Assembly: GCF_030150155.1 (NCBI RefSeq)
Contig: NZ_JASLGR010000028.1
Span: forward strand, 3,703 to 67,702
DNA: 64,000 nt
Direction of reading: 5' to 3'
Source: Nocardioides sp.
GTDB lineage: Bacteria; Actinomycetota; Actinomycetes; Propionibacteriales; Nocardioidaceae
Positions 16,335-24,760 of the stretch are shown here, piece after piece (position 1 is the stretch's first letter; every line of letters begins with the position of its first letter). The position numbers were made by a program, and so were the translations under genes. The notes beneath the pieces were generated by a model that searched no databases, was not told the origin of the DNA, and saw only the letters and a list, made by a program, of their open reading frames with translations.

Positions 16335-17473
16335 TGGACTTCAACCTCGATGAGGACCTCCAGGCCCTGGGTGGCCTGGCACTCGAGATCCTCGACGACC
16401 TCGCCGACACCGACCGCGTCCGCGCGGTGGAAGCGAGCGAGAGCCGGGTGGACGACACCCTGTGGGCAGCACTGGCCCAGGCCGGTCTGCTCGCGCTGAC
16501 CGTGCCCGAGGAGTACGACGGCGCCGGGCTGGGCCTGGACGCGCTCGCGGTGCTGCTGGAGGAGCAGGGCCGCCACGTGGCGGCCGTCCCGCTCTGGTCG
16601 GCCGCCGTGGCCGCCGAGGCCGTGGCCCGGTTCGGCACCGCCGAGCAGAAGGCTGCCCTGCTGCCCGGTGTCGCCTCGGGCGAGAGCCGGATCGCGCTGG
16701 CCCTGGAGGAGTACGAGGGCGCCGAGCCCGAGGCTCCGCTGACCCGTGCCGTCGCCGCGGGCGAGGGCTACACCCTGACCGGGGTCAAGGCCGTCGTGCC
16801 GACCCTGGCCGGTGCCGACCAGATCCTGGTCTCGGCCACCACCGACGCCGGTGCCGGGCTCTTCCTGGTCACCCTCACCGACGGTGCCGCTCCCGGCCTG
16901 AGCGCGACCCTGTCCGACACCACCATGTATGACCTCGCCGGTGAGCTCGTGCTCGACGCCACCCCGGCCGTCGCCGTGGGTGAGCCCGGCGGCGCCGTGC
17001 TGCCGGTGACCCTGCGGGTCGCGGCGATCGCGCTCTCGGCGCTCCAGATCGGGGTCGCCGACGGGGCGCTGGCGCTGGCAGCGTCGTACCTCACCACGCG
17101 CGAGCAGTTCGGGCGTCCGCTGGGCACGTTCCAGGCGGTGCAGCACCAGCTGGCCGACTGCTGGATCGACATCGACGCGATGCGGGTCACGCTGTGGCAG
17201 GCGATCAGCAACGACGCCGAGGACCTGCTCGGCACCGACCCGCTGCGCGCTGCCGAGCGGGCCGGCTGGGTGGCGAAGTGGTGGGCCGACAAGGCCGGCC
17301 TCGACGTCGTCCACCGCGCCCAGCACGTGCACGGCGGGATGGGCGTGGACACCGACTACCCGGTGCACCGTCACTTCCTGTGGGGCAAGCAGATCTCCTC
17401 GACCCTGGGCGGCTCCTGCGCCGCGCTGGCCGGTCTGGGTGAGCTCCTGGCCACGACGGAGGTGCGCTCGTGA
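16334..17473 (+). CDS. fadE29: Acyl-CoA dehydrogenase subunit, FadE29/ChsE2-like
   Basis: The 379-residue protein has the ACAD fold with TVPEEYDGAGLGLDALAVL in the N-domain, REQFGRPLGTFQAVQHQLAD in the C-domain and HGGMGVDTDYPVHRHF near the end. The middle domain is poorly conserved: the usual FTEPGAGSD motif is replaced by LEEYEGAEPEAPLTR. That is expected of the subunit that contributes little to the FAD site in the alpha2beta2 steroid ACADs. AGGAGGAGAA precedes the ATG, which overlaps the chsH2 stop. It should pair with the ACAD at 14161. Confidence 0.82.
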   Translation: MDFNLDEDLQALGGLALEILDDLADTDRVRAVEASESRVDDTLWAALAQAGLLALTVPEEYDGAGLGLDALAVLLEEQGRHVAAVPLWSAAVAAEAVARFGTAEQKAALLPGVASGESRIALALEEYEGAEPEAPLTRAVAAGEGYTLTGVKAVVPTLAGADQILVSATTDAGAGLFLVTLTDGAAPGLSATLSDTTMYDLAGELVLDATPAVAVGEPGGAVLPVTLRVAAIALSALQIGVADGALALAASYLTTREQFGRPLGTFQAVQHQLADCWIDIDAMRVTLWQAISNDAEDLLGTDPLRAAERAGWVAKWWADKAGLDVVHRAQHVHGGMGVDTDYPVHRHFLWGKQISSTLGGSCAALAGLGELLATTEVRS

Positions 17474-17910
17474 GCACCACCCGCACTCCGGCTCAGGTGA
17501 GCGTGGGGGAGACCCTGCCCGAGCTCGCCATCGAGATCACGCGCACCCTGATCGTCGCCACGGCGATCGCGAGCCGTGACTACCAGGACGTCCACCACGA
17601 CCCGACGCTGGCCAACGAGCGCGGCTCGAAGGACATCTTCATGAACATCCTCACCAGCAACGGCCTGGTGGAGAAGTACGTCGCCGAGTGGGCCGGTCCG
17701 GCCGCGGTGGTGAAGAAGATCAAGATCCGTCTGGGCGCCCCGAACTACCCCGGCGACACGATGACGATGACCGGCTCGGTCGCCGCCGTCGAGGGACGGC
17801 TGGTCAGCGTCGAGGTGACCGGGGCCAACAGCCTCGGTTCGCACGCCTCGGGGACCGTCGTCGTCGAGCTGCCGGAGTTGCCCACGACCGCTACGTCCGA
17901 GGAGGCCTGA
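17470..17910 (+). CDS. chsH1: ChsH1-like MaoC hydratase subunit
   Basis: The 146-residue single hot-dog MaoC protein contains SRDYQDVHHDPTLANERGSK around 35-54 with Asp40 and the following histidines as candidate catalytic residues. ChsH1 with ChsH2 forms the heterotetrameric hydratase of the igr pathway. GTG 17470 overlaps the preceding stop (GTGA), and the stop overlaps the ATG of ltp2, so the four genes are tightly coupled. Confidence 0.85.
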   Translation: MSTTRTPAQVSVGETLPELAIEITRTLIVATAIASRDYQDVHHDPTLANERGSKDIFMNILTSNGLVEKYVAEWAGPAAVVKKIKIRLGAPNYPGDTMTMTGSVAAVEGRLVSVEVTGANSLGSHASGTVVVELPELPTTATSEEA

Positions 17911-19091
17911 TGGCTACGAAGTCCCTGGCCGGATCCGCCGCGATCGTCGGCATCGGCGCCACCGAGTTCTCCAAGGCCTCGGGCCGCAGCGAGCTCCAGC
18001 TCGCTTGCGAGGCGGTCACCGCCGCGATCGCCGACGCGGGCCTCAAGCCCTCCGACGTCGACGGGATGGTGACCTTCACCGCCGAGACCAGCTCGGAGAA
18101 CCACGTCGCCCGCAACGTCGGCATCGGCGAGCTGACCTTCTTCTCCCGGGTCGGCCACGGTGGTGGCGCGGCGGCCGGCACGGTGGCGCACGCCGTCGCC
18201 GCGATCGAGGCCGGCCTGGCCTCGGTGGTGGTCTGCTGGCGCGCGTTCAACGAGCGCTCGGGTGAGCGCTACGGCCTGGGCCAGTCGAACCGTGCGATGG
18301 ACGAGAGCGCCGACCGGGCGGCGTACTCCTGGATGACCCCGTTCGGCCTGTCCACGCCGGCCCAGTGGGTCGCGATGAACGCGCAGCGCTACCTGCACGA
18401 GTACGGCGGCTCCACCGAGGACTTCGGTCGGATCGCGGTCATCGACCGGGCGCATGCGGCCACCAACCCGAAGGCCTACTTCTACGAGCGCCCGATCACG
18501 CTGGCCGACCACCAGGCCTCGCGCTGGATCACCGAGCCGCTGCGGCTGCTGGACTGCTGCCAGGAGACCGACGGCGGCCAGGCGCTGGTCGTGGTCTCGG
18601 CCGAGCGTGCCAAGGACCTGCCGAACAAGCCCGCCTGGATCCTGGGCGCGGCCCAGGGCGAGGGCGCGGACCAGATGATGATGACGTCGTACTACCGGCC
18701 CTCGATCACGGGGCTGCCGGAGATGGCGGTCGTCGGGCGTCAGCTGTGGGCCCAGAGCGGGCTCACCGCCGACGACATGCAGGCAGCGATCCTGTACGAC
18801 CACTTCACCCCGTTCGTGCTGCCGCAGCTCGAGGAGCTCGGCTTCTGCGGTCGCGGTGAGGCCCGGCACTTCATCGCCGACGGTCACCTCGACCCGGGTG
18901 GGCGGATCCCGCTCAACACCCACGGCGGTCAGCTCGGTGAGGCCTACCTGCACGGCATGAACGGCATCGCCGAGGCGGTCCGTCTGGTGCGTGGGACGTC
19001 GGTCAACCAGCCGGCCTCGCTGACCAACGTGGTCGTCACCGCGGGCACCGGCGTGCCCACCAGTGGGCTGGTGCTCTCGGCGAACTCCTGA
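17910..19091 (+). CDS. ltp2: Ltp2-like steroid side-chain aldolase (thiolase fold)
   Basis: The 393-residue thiolase-fold protein cleaves 17-hydroxy-3-oxo-4-pregnene-20-carboxyl-CoA by retro-aldol reaction to androst-4-ene-3,17-dione and propionyl-CoA. The usual thiolase catalytic cysteine environment is absent. Tyr296 in ILYDHFTP and Tyr346 in GEAYLHGMNG correspond in motif and position to the two tyrosines reported as important in a characterised Ltp2 (Tyr294/Tyr344, from memory). LNTHGGQLGEAYLHG is typical of SCP-x-like thiolases. GAGGAGGCC precedes the ATG. It closes the fadE28-chsH2-fadE29-chsH1-ltp2 block. Ltp2 enzymes require the DUF35 domain of ChsH2, present upstream. Confidence 0.87.
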   Translation: MATKSLAGSAAIVGIGATEFSKASGRSELQLACEAVTAAIADAGLKPSDVDGMVTFTAETSSENHVARNVGIGELTFFSRVGHGGGAAAGTVAHAVAAIEAGLASVVVCWRAFNERSGERYGLGQSNRAMDESADRAAYSWMTPFGLSTPAQWVAMNAQRYLHEYGGSTEDFGRIAVIDRAHAATNPKAYFYERPITLADHQASRWITEPLRLLDCCQETDGGQALVVVSAERAKDLPNKPAWILGAAQGEGADQMMMTSYYRPSITGLPEMAVVGRQLWAQSGLTADDMQAAILYDHFTPFVLPQLEELGFCGRGEARHFIADGHLDPGGRIPLNTHGGQLGEAYLHGMNGIAEAVRLVRGTSVNQPASLTNVVVTAGTGVPTSGLVLSANS

Positions 19092-19123
19092 CACCGACGG
19101 GGGCGGCGCGCCAGGATGCGGCT

Positions 19124-19537
19124 ATGACCGTGACCGCGCCCGACCCTGACTCCCTCGCAGCCACCGTTGCCCTCGCGCAACGGTGGCTGCCGGCATTTCT
19201 GGAGGGGCGGCGCGCTGACGACGACGTCTACGCCGCGGTGGTGACCACCTGGCACAACATCGGCGAGCGCGAGGTGGAGATCCAGCGCACCCCCTCGCGC
19301 ACCCGGCACAACGACTCCGGCGCCGACCTGCGGGTCGTCGATCCCCGGCTCCGGGTCTTCGACGGCGGCTGGGTCTTCCAGGGGACCACGGTGGGCACCT
19401 CGGCGGCGGGTGTGGCGGTGCGGGTGCCGGTCTGCCTCGTGGTCACCGTCGAGCAGGGCCGGATCGTGCGCTTCGAGGAGTACGCCGACTCCGCAGCGAC
19501 CCGGGACCTGGCCGGGCTCCCGCAGAACGGGAACTGA
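19124..19537 (+). CDS. NTF2/SnoaL-like small protein
   Basis: The 137-residue protein has a SnoaL/NTF2-like pattern: a helical N-terminus followed by a curved sheet with a VRVPVCLVVTVEQGRIVRFEEYADS C-terminal strand pair. Such folds bind small hydrophobic molecules and include steroid isomerases and hydratases. No catalytic residue can be assigned with confidence. It follows ltp2 by 32 bases and may belong to the same transcript. A steroid-related role is an inference. Confidence 0.6.
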   Translation: MTVTAPDPDSLAATVALAQRWLPAFLEGRRADDDVYAAVVTTWHNIGEREVEIQRTPSRTRHNDSGADLRVVDPRLRVFDGGWVFQGTTVGTSAAGVAVRVPVCLVVTVEQGRIVRFEEYADSAATRDLAGLPQNGN

Positions 19538-19609
19538 GTACCACGTTCGGTCCACTGGGTGGAACGGCCGAAGCGACGGCAGCACATTTGACCGGTAAAT
19601 TCCTCACTC

Positions 19610-19625
19610 TGTGACATAGGTCACA
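19610..19625. promoter_or_regulatory. Perfect CRP/GlxR-type site upstream of pyc
   Basis: TGTGACATAGGTCACA matches the actinobacterial consensus TGTGANNTANNTCACA at every fixed position. It lies 181 bp before the pyc start, in the 269-bp gap after the SnoaL-like gene. The rest of that gap shows no gene. Confidence 0.7.
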
Positions 19626-19806
19626 GGAGTGGCTGTCCGAGGGATGGGAGAAGGGCTCGCGTGCGGGCCGGCCTCGGCACCATGAAACACCGCAGGCATC
19701 GACTGGGCGACCCCCAGTCACGCCCGCGGACGACGCCGCGCATCTGAGCGGGGTCGTCCTCGACACGGAAAATCGACACGATCGAACACAAAAGGAGTCC
19801 GATTCG

Positions 19807-22800
19807 ATGGCGCTGCGCAAGGTCCTGGTGGCAAACCGCGGAGAGATCGCGATTCGCGCGTTCCGGGCGGCTTACGAGCTGGGGGCGAAGACCGTCGCGG
19901 TCTTCCCGTATGAGGATCGCAACTCCGAGCACCGGCTCAAGGCCGACGAGGCCTATCAGATCGGGGAGGCCGGCCACCCGGTGCGCGCCTACCTGGATCC
20001 CGAGCTGATCGTCGCCACGGCGGTCAAGGCGGGTGCCGATGCGGTCTACCCGGGCTACGGCTTCCTGAGTGAGAACCCGGCCCTGGCCGAGGCCTGCGCC
20101 GCGGCCGGCATCACCTTCGTCGGGCCGAGCGCCGAGGTGCTCACCCTGACCGGCAACAAGGCCCGCGCCATCGCCGCGGCCAAGGCGGCCGGGGTGCCGA
20201 CCCTGGCCTCGGTGGAGCCCTCGACCGACGTCGAGGCCCTGATCGCCGCCTGCGACGCGCTGCCCTTCCCGCTCTTCGTCAAGGCCGTGGCCGGTGGCGG
20301 CGGGCGCGGCATGCGCCGCGTCGATGCTCCGGGCGAGAACAACGACGCGCTGCGCGAGGCGATCGAGACCTGCATGCGCGAGGCCGAGGGCGCCTTCGGT
20401 GACCCGACCGTCTTCGTCGAGCAGGCGGTGGTGGACCCGCGCCACATCGAGGTCCAGATCCTCGCCGATGGTGAGGGCAACGTCATCCACCTCTACGAGC
20501 GCGACTGCTCGGTCCAGCGCCGCCACCAGAAGGTCGTCGAGATCGCTCCGGCGCCCAACCTCGACCCGGCGATCCGTGACCGGATGTGTGCCGACGCCGT
20601 CTCGTTCGCGAAGCAGATCGGCTACTCCTGCGCCGGCACCGTCGAGTTCCTGCTCGACCCCGCCGGCAACTACGTCTTCATCGAGATGAACCCCCGCATC
20701 CAGGTCGAGCTCACCGTGACCGAGGAGGTCACCGACGTCGACCTGGTCCAGGCCCAGATGCGGATCGCGGCAGGGGAGACCCTGGCCGACCTCGGTCTGT
20801 CCCAGGAGTCGATCCAGGTCCGGGGTGCGGCGCTGCAGTGCCGGATCACGACCGAGGACCCGGCCAACGGCTTCCGGCCCGACACCGGCGTGATCACCAC
20901 CTACCGTTCCGCAGGTGGTGCGGGCGTCCGCCTCGACGGTGGCACGACGTACACCGGTGCCGAGGTCAGTGCCCACTTCGACTCGATGCTGACCAAGCTC
21001 ACCTGCCGTGGTCGCACCTTCGACAAGGCCGTGGACCGCGCCCGCCGTGCGCTCGCGGAGTTCCGTATCCGCGGGGTCTCCACGAACATCCCGTTCCTCC
21101 AGGCGGTCCTGGACGACCCGGACTTCCGTCGCGGCGGCGCCACCACCTCGTTCATCGAGACCCACCCGCAGCTGCTCACCGCGCGGCACTCGGCCGACCG
21201 CGGCACCCGGCTGCTGACCTTCCTCGCCGACGTCACCGTGAACCAGCCGTACGGCGCCCGCCCGGCCGTGGCCGACCCGGCGCTGCGTCTGCCGGCGATC
21301 GACCTGGCCGCCGAGCCGCGTCCGGGCTCGCGGCAGCGACTGCTCGAGGTCGGGCCCGAGGCGTTCGCCGCCGAGCTGCGCGCCCAGACCCGGGTCGGGG
21401 TCACCGACACCACGTTCCGTGACGCCCACCAGTCGCTGCTGGCGACCCGGGTGCGGACCAAGGACCTGCTCGGCGTGGCCGGGCACGTGGCCCGGATGAC
21501 CCCGGAGCTGCTCTCGATGGAGGTCTGGGGCGGTGCCACCTACGACGTCGCGCTGCGCTTCCTGAGCGAGGACCCGTGGGAGCGGTTGGCCAAGATCCGT
21601 GCCGCGGTGCCCAACATCGCGCTGCAGATGCTGCTGCGTGGGCGCAACACGGTCGGCTACACGCCGTACCCGACCGAGGTCACCGACGCGTTCGTCGCCG
21701 AGGCGGCCGCGACCGGGATCGACATCTTCCGGATCTTCGATGCGCTCAACGACGTCGAGCAGATGCGTCCGGCGATCCAGGCGGTCCGGGCCACCGGCAC
21801 CGCGGTGGCCGAGGTGGCGCTGTGCTACACCGGCGACCTGTCGGATCCCGACGAGACGCTGTACACCCTGGACTACTACCTCGATCTGGCCCAGCAGATC
21901 GTCGACGCCGGCGCTCACATCATCGCGATCAAGGACATGGCGGGCCTGCTGCGCGCTCCGGCCGCGCGCACCCTGGTCACGGCCCTGCGTGACCGGTTCG
22001 ATCTGCCGGTCCACCTGCACACCCACGACACCCCCGGTGGTCAGCTCGCCACCCTGACCGCTGCGATCGAGGCCGGGGTCGACGCCGTCGACGCCGCCTC
22101 GGGTGCGGTCGCGGGCACCACCTCGCAGCCGTCGCTGGCCTCGCTGGTGGCCGCCACCGACCACACCGCGCGCGAGACCGGCCTGGACCTCAGGGCCGTC
22201 GGCGACCTGGAGCCCTACTGGGAGTCGGTGCGTCGGGTCTACGCCCCGTTCGAGTCGGGCCTGCCGGCCCCGACCGGCCGGGTCTACACCCACGAGATCC
22301 CCGGTGGTCAGCTCTCCAACCTGCGCCAGCAGGCCAAGGCGCTGGGCGTGGGCGACCGGTTCGAGGCCGTCGAGGACATGTACGCCGCCGCCAACCGGAT
22401 CCTGGGACGCGTGCCCAAGGTGACCCCGTCGAGCAAGGTGATCGGCGACCTCGCCCTGCACCTGGTGGCGGTCGGTGCCGACCCGGCCGAGTTCGAGGCC
22501 TACCCCGGTCGCTTCGACATCCCCGACTCCGTCGTCGGCTTCCTCTCCGGTGAGCTCGGCACGCCTCCGGGTGGCTGGCCCGAGCCGTTCCGGACCAAGG
22601 CCCTGGCGGGTCGCACCGCCCGGGTGCTGGAGACCGAGCTGAGCGCCGAGCAGTCCGCCGCCCTGGCGGCCGACCCGCGGATGACCCTCAACGAGCTGCT
22701 CTTCCCGGCGCCGACCCGTGAGTTCAAGGAGGCGCAGTCCACCTGGGGCAAGGTCGCGGTGCTCGACACCCTCGACTACCTCTACGGCCTGCAGCCGGGT

Positions 22801-23205
22801 GAGGAGCACGAGGTCACGCTGGAGGAGGGCAAGGTCCTGCTCCTCGGGGTGGTCTCCATCGGCCCCGCCGACGAGCGCGGCTTCCGCACCGTGATGTGCA
22901 CGATCAACGGCCAGCTCCGGCCGATCGCGGTGCGTGACCGCTCCATCACCCCCGAGGCCCCGGCCGCGGAGAAGGCCGACCCGGCCCAGGCCGGCCACGT
23001 GGCCGCGCCGTTCGGCGGCTCGGTGACCCCGTCGGCCAAGGTCGGCGACCTGGTCTCGGCCGGTGACGTGGTGGCGACCATCGAGGCGATGAAGATGGAG
23101 GCCTCCATCACCGCGCCGATCGACGGTCGGGTCGAGCGGGTCGCGCTGGCCGGCACCTCGCCGGTCGACGGCGGCGACCTGGTGCTGGTGATCACGCCGG
23201 CCTGA
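19807..23205 (+). CDS. pyc: Pyruvate carboxylase
   Basis: The 1132-residue biotin enzyme converts pyruvate, bicarbonate and ATP to oxaloacetate. In order: biotin carboxylase (about 1-455, starting with KVLVANRGEIAIRAFRAAYE, ATP-grasp loop VAGGGGRGMRR near 161), HMGL-like carboxyltransferase (about 530-800, GVTDTTFRDAHQSLLATR), the PC tetramerisation/allosteric region, and a biotinyl domain with the biotinylated Lys1096 in EAMKME. Length is that of complete single-chain enzymes. AAAGGAGTCC precedes the ATG. It is likely a single-gene unit with its own promoter and a CRP-type site, closed by the hairpin at 23265. It can replenish oxaloacetate when the cell grows on steroid or fatty acid carbon. 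Confidence 0.96.
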   Translation: MALRKVLVANRGEIAIRAFRAAYELGAKTVAVFPYEDRNSEHRLKADEAYQIGEAGHPVRAYLDPELIVATAVKAGADAVYPGYGFLSENPALAEACAAAGITFVGPSAEVLTLTGNKARAIAAAKAAGVPTLASVEPSTDVEALIAACDALPFPLFVKAVAGGGGRGMRRVDAPGENNDALREAIETCMREAEGAFGDPTVFVEQAVVDPRHIEVQILADGEGNVIHLYERDCSVQRRHQKVVEIAPAPNLDPAIRDRMCADAVSFAKQIGYSCAGTVEFLLDPAGNYVFIEMNPRIQVELTVTEEVTDVDLVQAQMRIAAGETLADLGLSQESIQVRGAALQCRITTEDPANGFRPDTGVITTYRSAGGAGVRLDGGTTYTGAEVSAHFDSMLTKLTCRGRTFDKAVDRARRALAEFRIRGVSTNIPFLQAVLDDPDFRRGGATTSFIETHPQLLTARHSADRGTRLLTFLADVTVNQPYGARPAVADPALRLPAIDLAAEPRPGSRQRLLEVGPEAFAAELRAQTRVGVTDTTFRDAHQSLLATRVRTKDLLGVAGHVARMTPELLSMEVWGGATYDVALRFLSEDPWERLAKIRAAVPNIALQMLLRGRNTVGYTPYPTEVTDAFVAEAAATGIDIFRIFDALNDVEQMRPAIQAVRATGTAVAEVALCYTGDLSDPDETLYTLDYYLDLAQQIVDAGAHIIAIKDMAGLLRAPAARTLVTALRDRFDLPVHLHTHDTPGGQLATLTAAIEAGVDAVDAASGAVAGTTSQPSLASLVAATDHTARETGLDLRAVGDLEPYWESVRRVYAPFESGLPAPTGRVYTHEIPGGQLSNLRQQAKALGVGDRFEAVEDMYAAANRILGRVPKVTPSSKVIGDLALHLVAVGADPAEFEAYPGRFDIPDSVVGFLSGELGTPPGGWPEPFRTKALAGRTARVLETELSAEQSAALAADPRMTLNELLFPAPTREFKEAQSTWGKVAVLDTLDYLYGLQPGEEHEVTLEEGKVLLLGVVSIGPADERGFRTVMCTINGQLRPIAVRDRSITPEAPAAEKADPAQAGHVAAPFGGSVTPSAKVGDLVSAGDVVATIEAMKMEASITAPIDGRVERVALAGTSPVDGGDLVLVITPA

Positions 23206-23264
23206 TCCGGCCGACTCGCCCCCGGGCGAGGACCAGACAGGTCACAGACAGGTCAGAGACAGAG

Positions 23265-23299
23265 ACGGGGCCCGATCCGCAGTGCGGATCGGGCCCCGT
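23265..23299 (+). terminator. Strong hairpin terminator after pyc
   Basis: ACGGGGCCCGATCCGC (23265-23280) and its exact complement at 23284-23299 form a 16-bp perfect stem with a 3-base loop. It lies between converging genes. Confidence 0.85.
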
Positions 23300-23339
23300 T
23301 CGTGGGTCGCCGTCGTGGCGATCACACAGCGAGGCCGGC

Positions 23340-23720
23340 TCAGTGCCTGGCGCCCCGGGGGAAGGAATCGTCGGAGCCGGCCCAGGTCGAGGGCGGGTCG
23401 CTGCTGGGGAACGACTCGCGTCCGACCTCGTCGAGGAAGTCGTCGGCGGTGGTCATGGTCGGGTCGAGGTCGAACTCGTAGGCCGGCGGGTAGAGCAGGG
23501 TCTCGGTGCCGTCCGATCCCGCAGCCGGCGGCCTCAGGTCGGTCCAGCCGTCGGTGGAGGTGGCACGGGCCTCCTTGACCTGCTGGACGCGGTCGGAGAC
23601 GAACCGGACCCCGACGCCGGTGGCGTGCTTGATCTCGGCGACGGCCTGCGTGCGCGGGCGGCTGCCGAGGTAGTAGCCGACGACGGCTCCGGCGGCGAAG
23701 GCCCAGGTGGTGGTGCGCAT
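23340..23720 (-). CDS. Small YtxH-like envelope protein
   Basis: The 126-residue protein begins with a short hydrophobic stretch MRTTTWAFAAGAVVGYYLGS, as in YtxH-type proteins, followed by a charged helix (AEIKHATGVGVRFVSDRVQQ) and a disordered acidic C-terminus with DDFLDEVGRESFPSSDPPS. ATG 23720 is chosen because AGGTGAGA precedes it; a GTG three codons upstream is possible. It follows the next gene (transcriptional order) by 5 bases. No function is known to me. Confidence 0.65.
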   Translation of the reverse strand: MRTTTWAFAAGAVVGYYLGSRPRTQAVAEIKHATGVGVRFVSDRVQQVKEARATSTDGWTDLRPPAAGSDGTETLLYPPAYEFDLDPTMTTADDFLDEVGRESFPSSDPPSTWAGSDDSFPRGARH

Positions 23721-23725
23721 CTGTC

Positions 23726-23986
23726 TCACCTCATGCGGGTTCGGGGATCGATGGACATGTCACTGAACTGCTCCTCGTCGCTGTGCAGGCGCTCGGTGTC
23801 GACGGTCTCGTCGTGCTCGACATGCTTGCCGTGGTGGACCGCATGTGGGGCTGACGGGACCTCCCGGACGTGACGGGAGTGGTCGGTGTGACGGTTCGCG
23901 CGGTGCGCCTCGACGTACCACGCGAGGAGGAAGCACGCGGCCAGGATGACCGCGATCACGAGGATGATCATCACTGTGCTGGACAT
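23726..23986 (-). CDS. Small single-pass membrane protein
   Basis: The 86-residue protein has one N-terminal membrane helix (about 4-24, VMIILVIAVILAACFLLAWYV) and a His- and acid-rich cytoplasmic tail (about 30-86). ATG 23986 is preceded by GTGGAGAC. The longer frame to 24058 would put 24 polar residues before the helix and lacks a ribosome site. Function unknown. Confidence 0.6.
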   Translation of the reverse strand: MSSTVMIILVIAVILAACFLLAWYVEAHRANRHTDHSRHVREVPSAPHAVHHGKHVEHDETVDTERLHSDEEQFSDMSIDPRTRMR

Positions 23987-24097
23987 GTCTCCACTGTTCT
24001 CCAGCGCCTGCGGAGCGACAAGGCGCCGGGGGAGATGTGACCCCGATGGGTGAGTCATTTCGCCCTGTCTCTCACCCCTGAGGGTGAGGCTGCTCGC

Positions 24098-24712
24098 TCA
24101 GCGATCCGGGCCGGAGAAACCGTGCTGGAGGGCCCACGCCACCGCCTGGCCGCGACTGCCCGCCCCGATCTTGCGGTAGAGCTCGCGGATGTGGCTCTTG
24201 AGGGTGTTCTCGCTCAGATGGAGCCGCTCGGCGATCTCGTGGTTGGACAGCCCCTGGGCGATCAGGGCGGCCACGTCGACCTGGCGCGGCGTCAGCTGAT
24301 GCCGTACGCCGAGCCGCTCGGGCTGCTCGGGCAGGGGACGCCCGAACGCGGTCCGCTCGATCGCCGTGACCATCTCGGGGGCGCGGACCGACATCGAGAT
24401 CCACGCCTCGCACCCCATCGCCAGCGCCCGCGAGCGCAGGTCGGGGCGCATGTCCCGGCTCAGCACCAGCACCTTGGCCGCGGTCCGGTGCAGCAGGTGG
24501 TCCAGCTCGTCCTCGCCGGTGCCCTCGGCGTCGTGCAGGCCGAGGGTGTCGTAGACGATCACGTCGACCCCGACGGCCCGCGAGCGGGTGCCGGACAGGG
24601 CGGTCACGACCACCCGGTCGGGGTAGTCGGCGAGCATGGCGACCAGGCCCCGTGCCACCACCTCCTGGGGCGTCACGATGGCAACCCGCAGTGGCACCCC
24701 CGAACGGCTCAC
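24098..24712 (-). CDS. LuxR/NarL-family response regulator-like protein
   Basis: The 204-residue protein has a receiver-like N-domain (about 8-125; VAIVTPQEVVARGLVAMLAD, possible phospho-Asp in VIVYDTLG) and a LuxR-type HTH (about 138-200; LTPRQVDVAALIAQGLSNHE, LSENTLKSHIRELYRKIGAG). The receiver lacks the usual paired acidic residues at the start, so it may not be phosphorylated in the normal way. No kinase gene is adjacent. It is divergent from the aldo/keto reductase gene 48 bp away. Confidence 0.8.
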   Translation of the reverse strand: MSRSGVPLRVAIVTPQEVVARGLVAMLADYPDRVVVTALSGTRSRAVGVDVIVYDTLGLHDAEGTGEDELDHLLHRTAAKVLVLSRDMRPDLRSRALAMGCEAWISMSVRAPEMVTAIERTAFGRPLPEQPERLGVRHQLTPRQVDVAALIAQGLSNHEIAERLHLSENTLKSHIRELYRKIGAGSRGQAVAWALQHGFSGPDR

Positions 24713-24760
24713 CCCCTCACCTTAGGGCCGCGCGGCCACCGCGTGGGGGAGGATGGGGCC

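Noticed and set aside
14161..19091. Ordinary fatty acid beta-oxidation operon
   Set aside because: The MaoC-DUF35 fusion, the single MaoC partner and the Ltp2-type aldolase occur together in steroid side-chain operons, and the thiolase-like protein lacks thiolase catalytic features.
19621..22998. Long minus-strand open frame opposite pyc
   Set aside because: Complement of pyruvate carboxylase codons; no recognisable domain.
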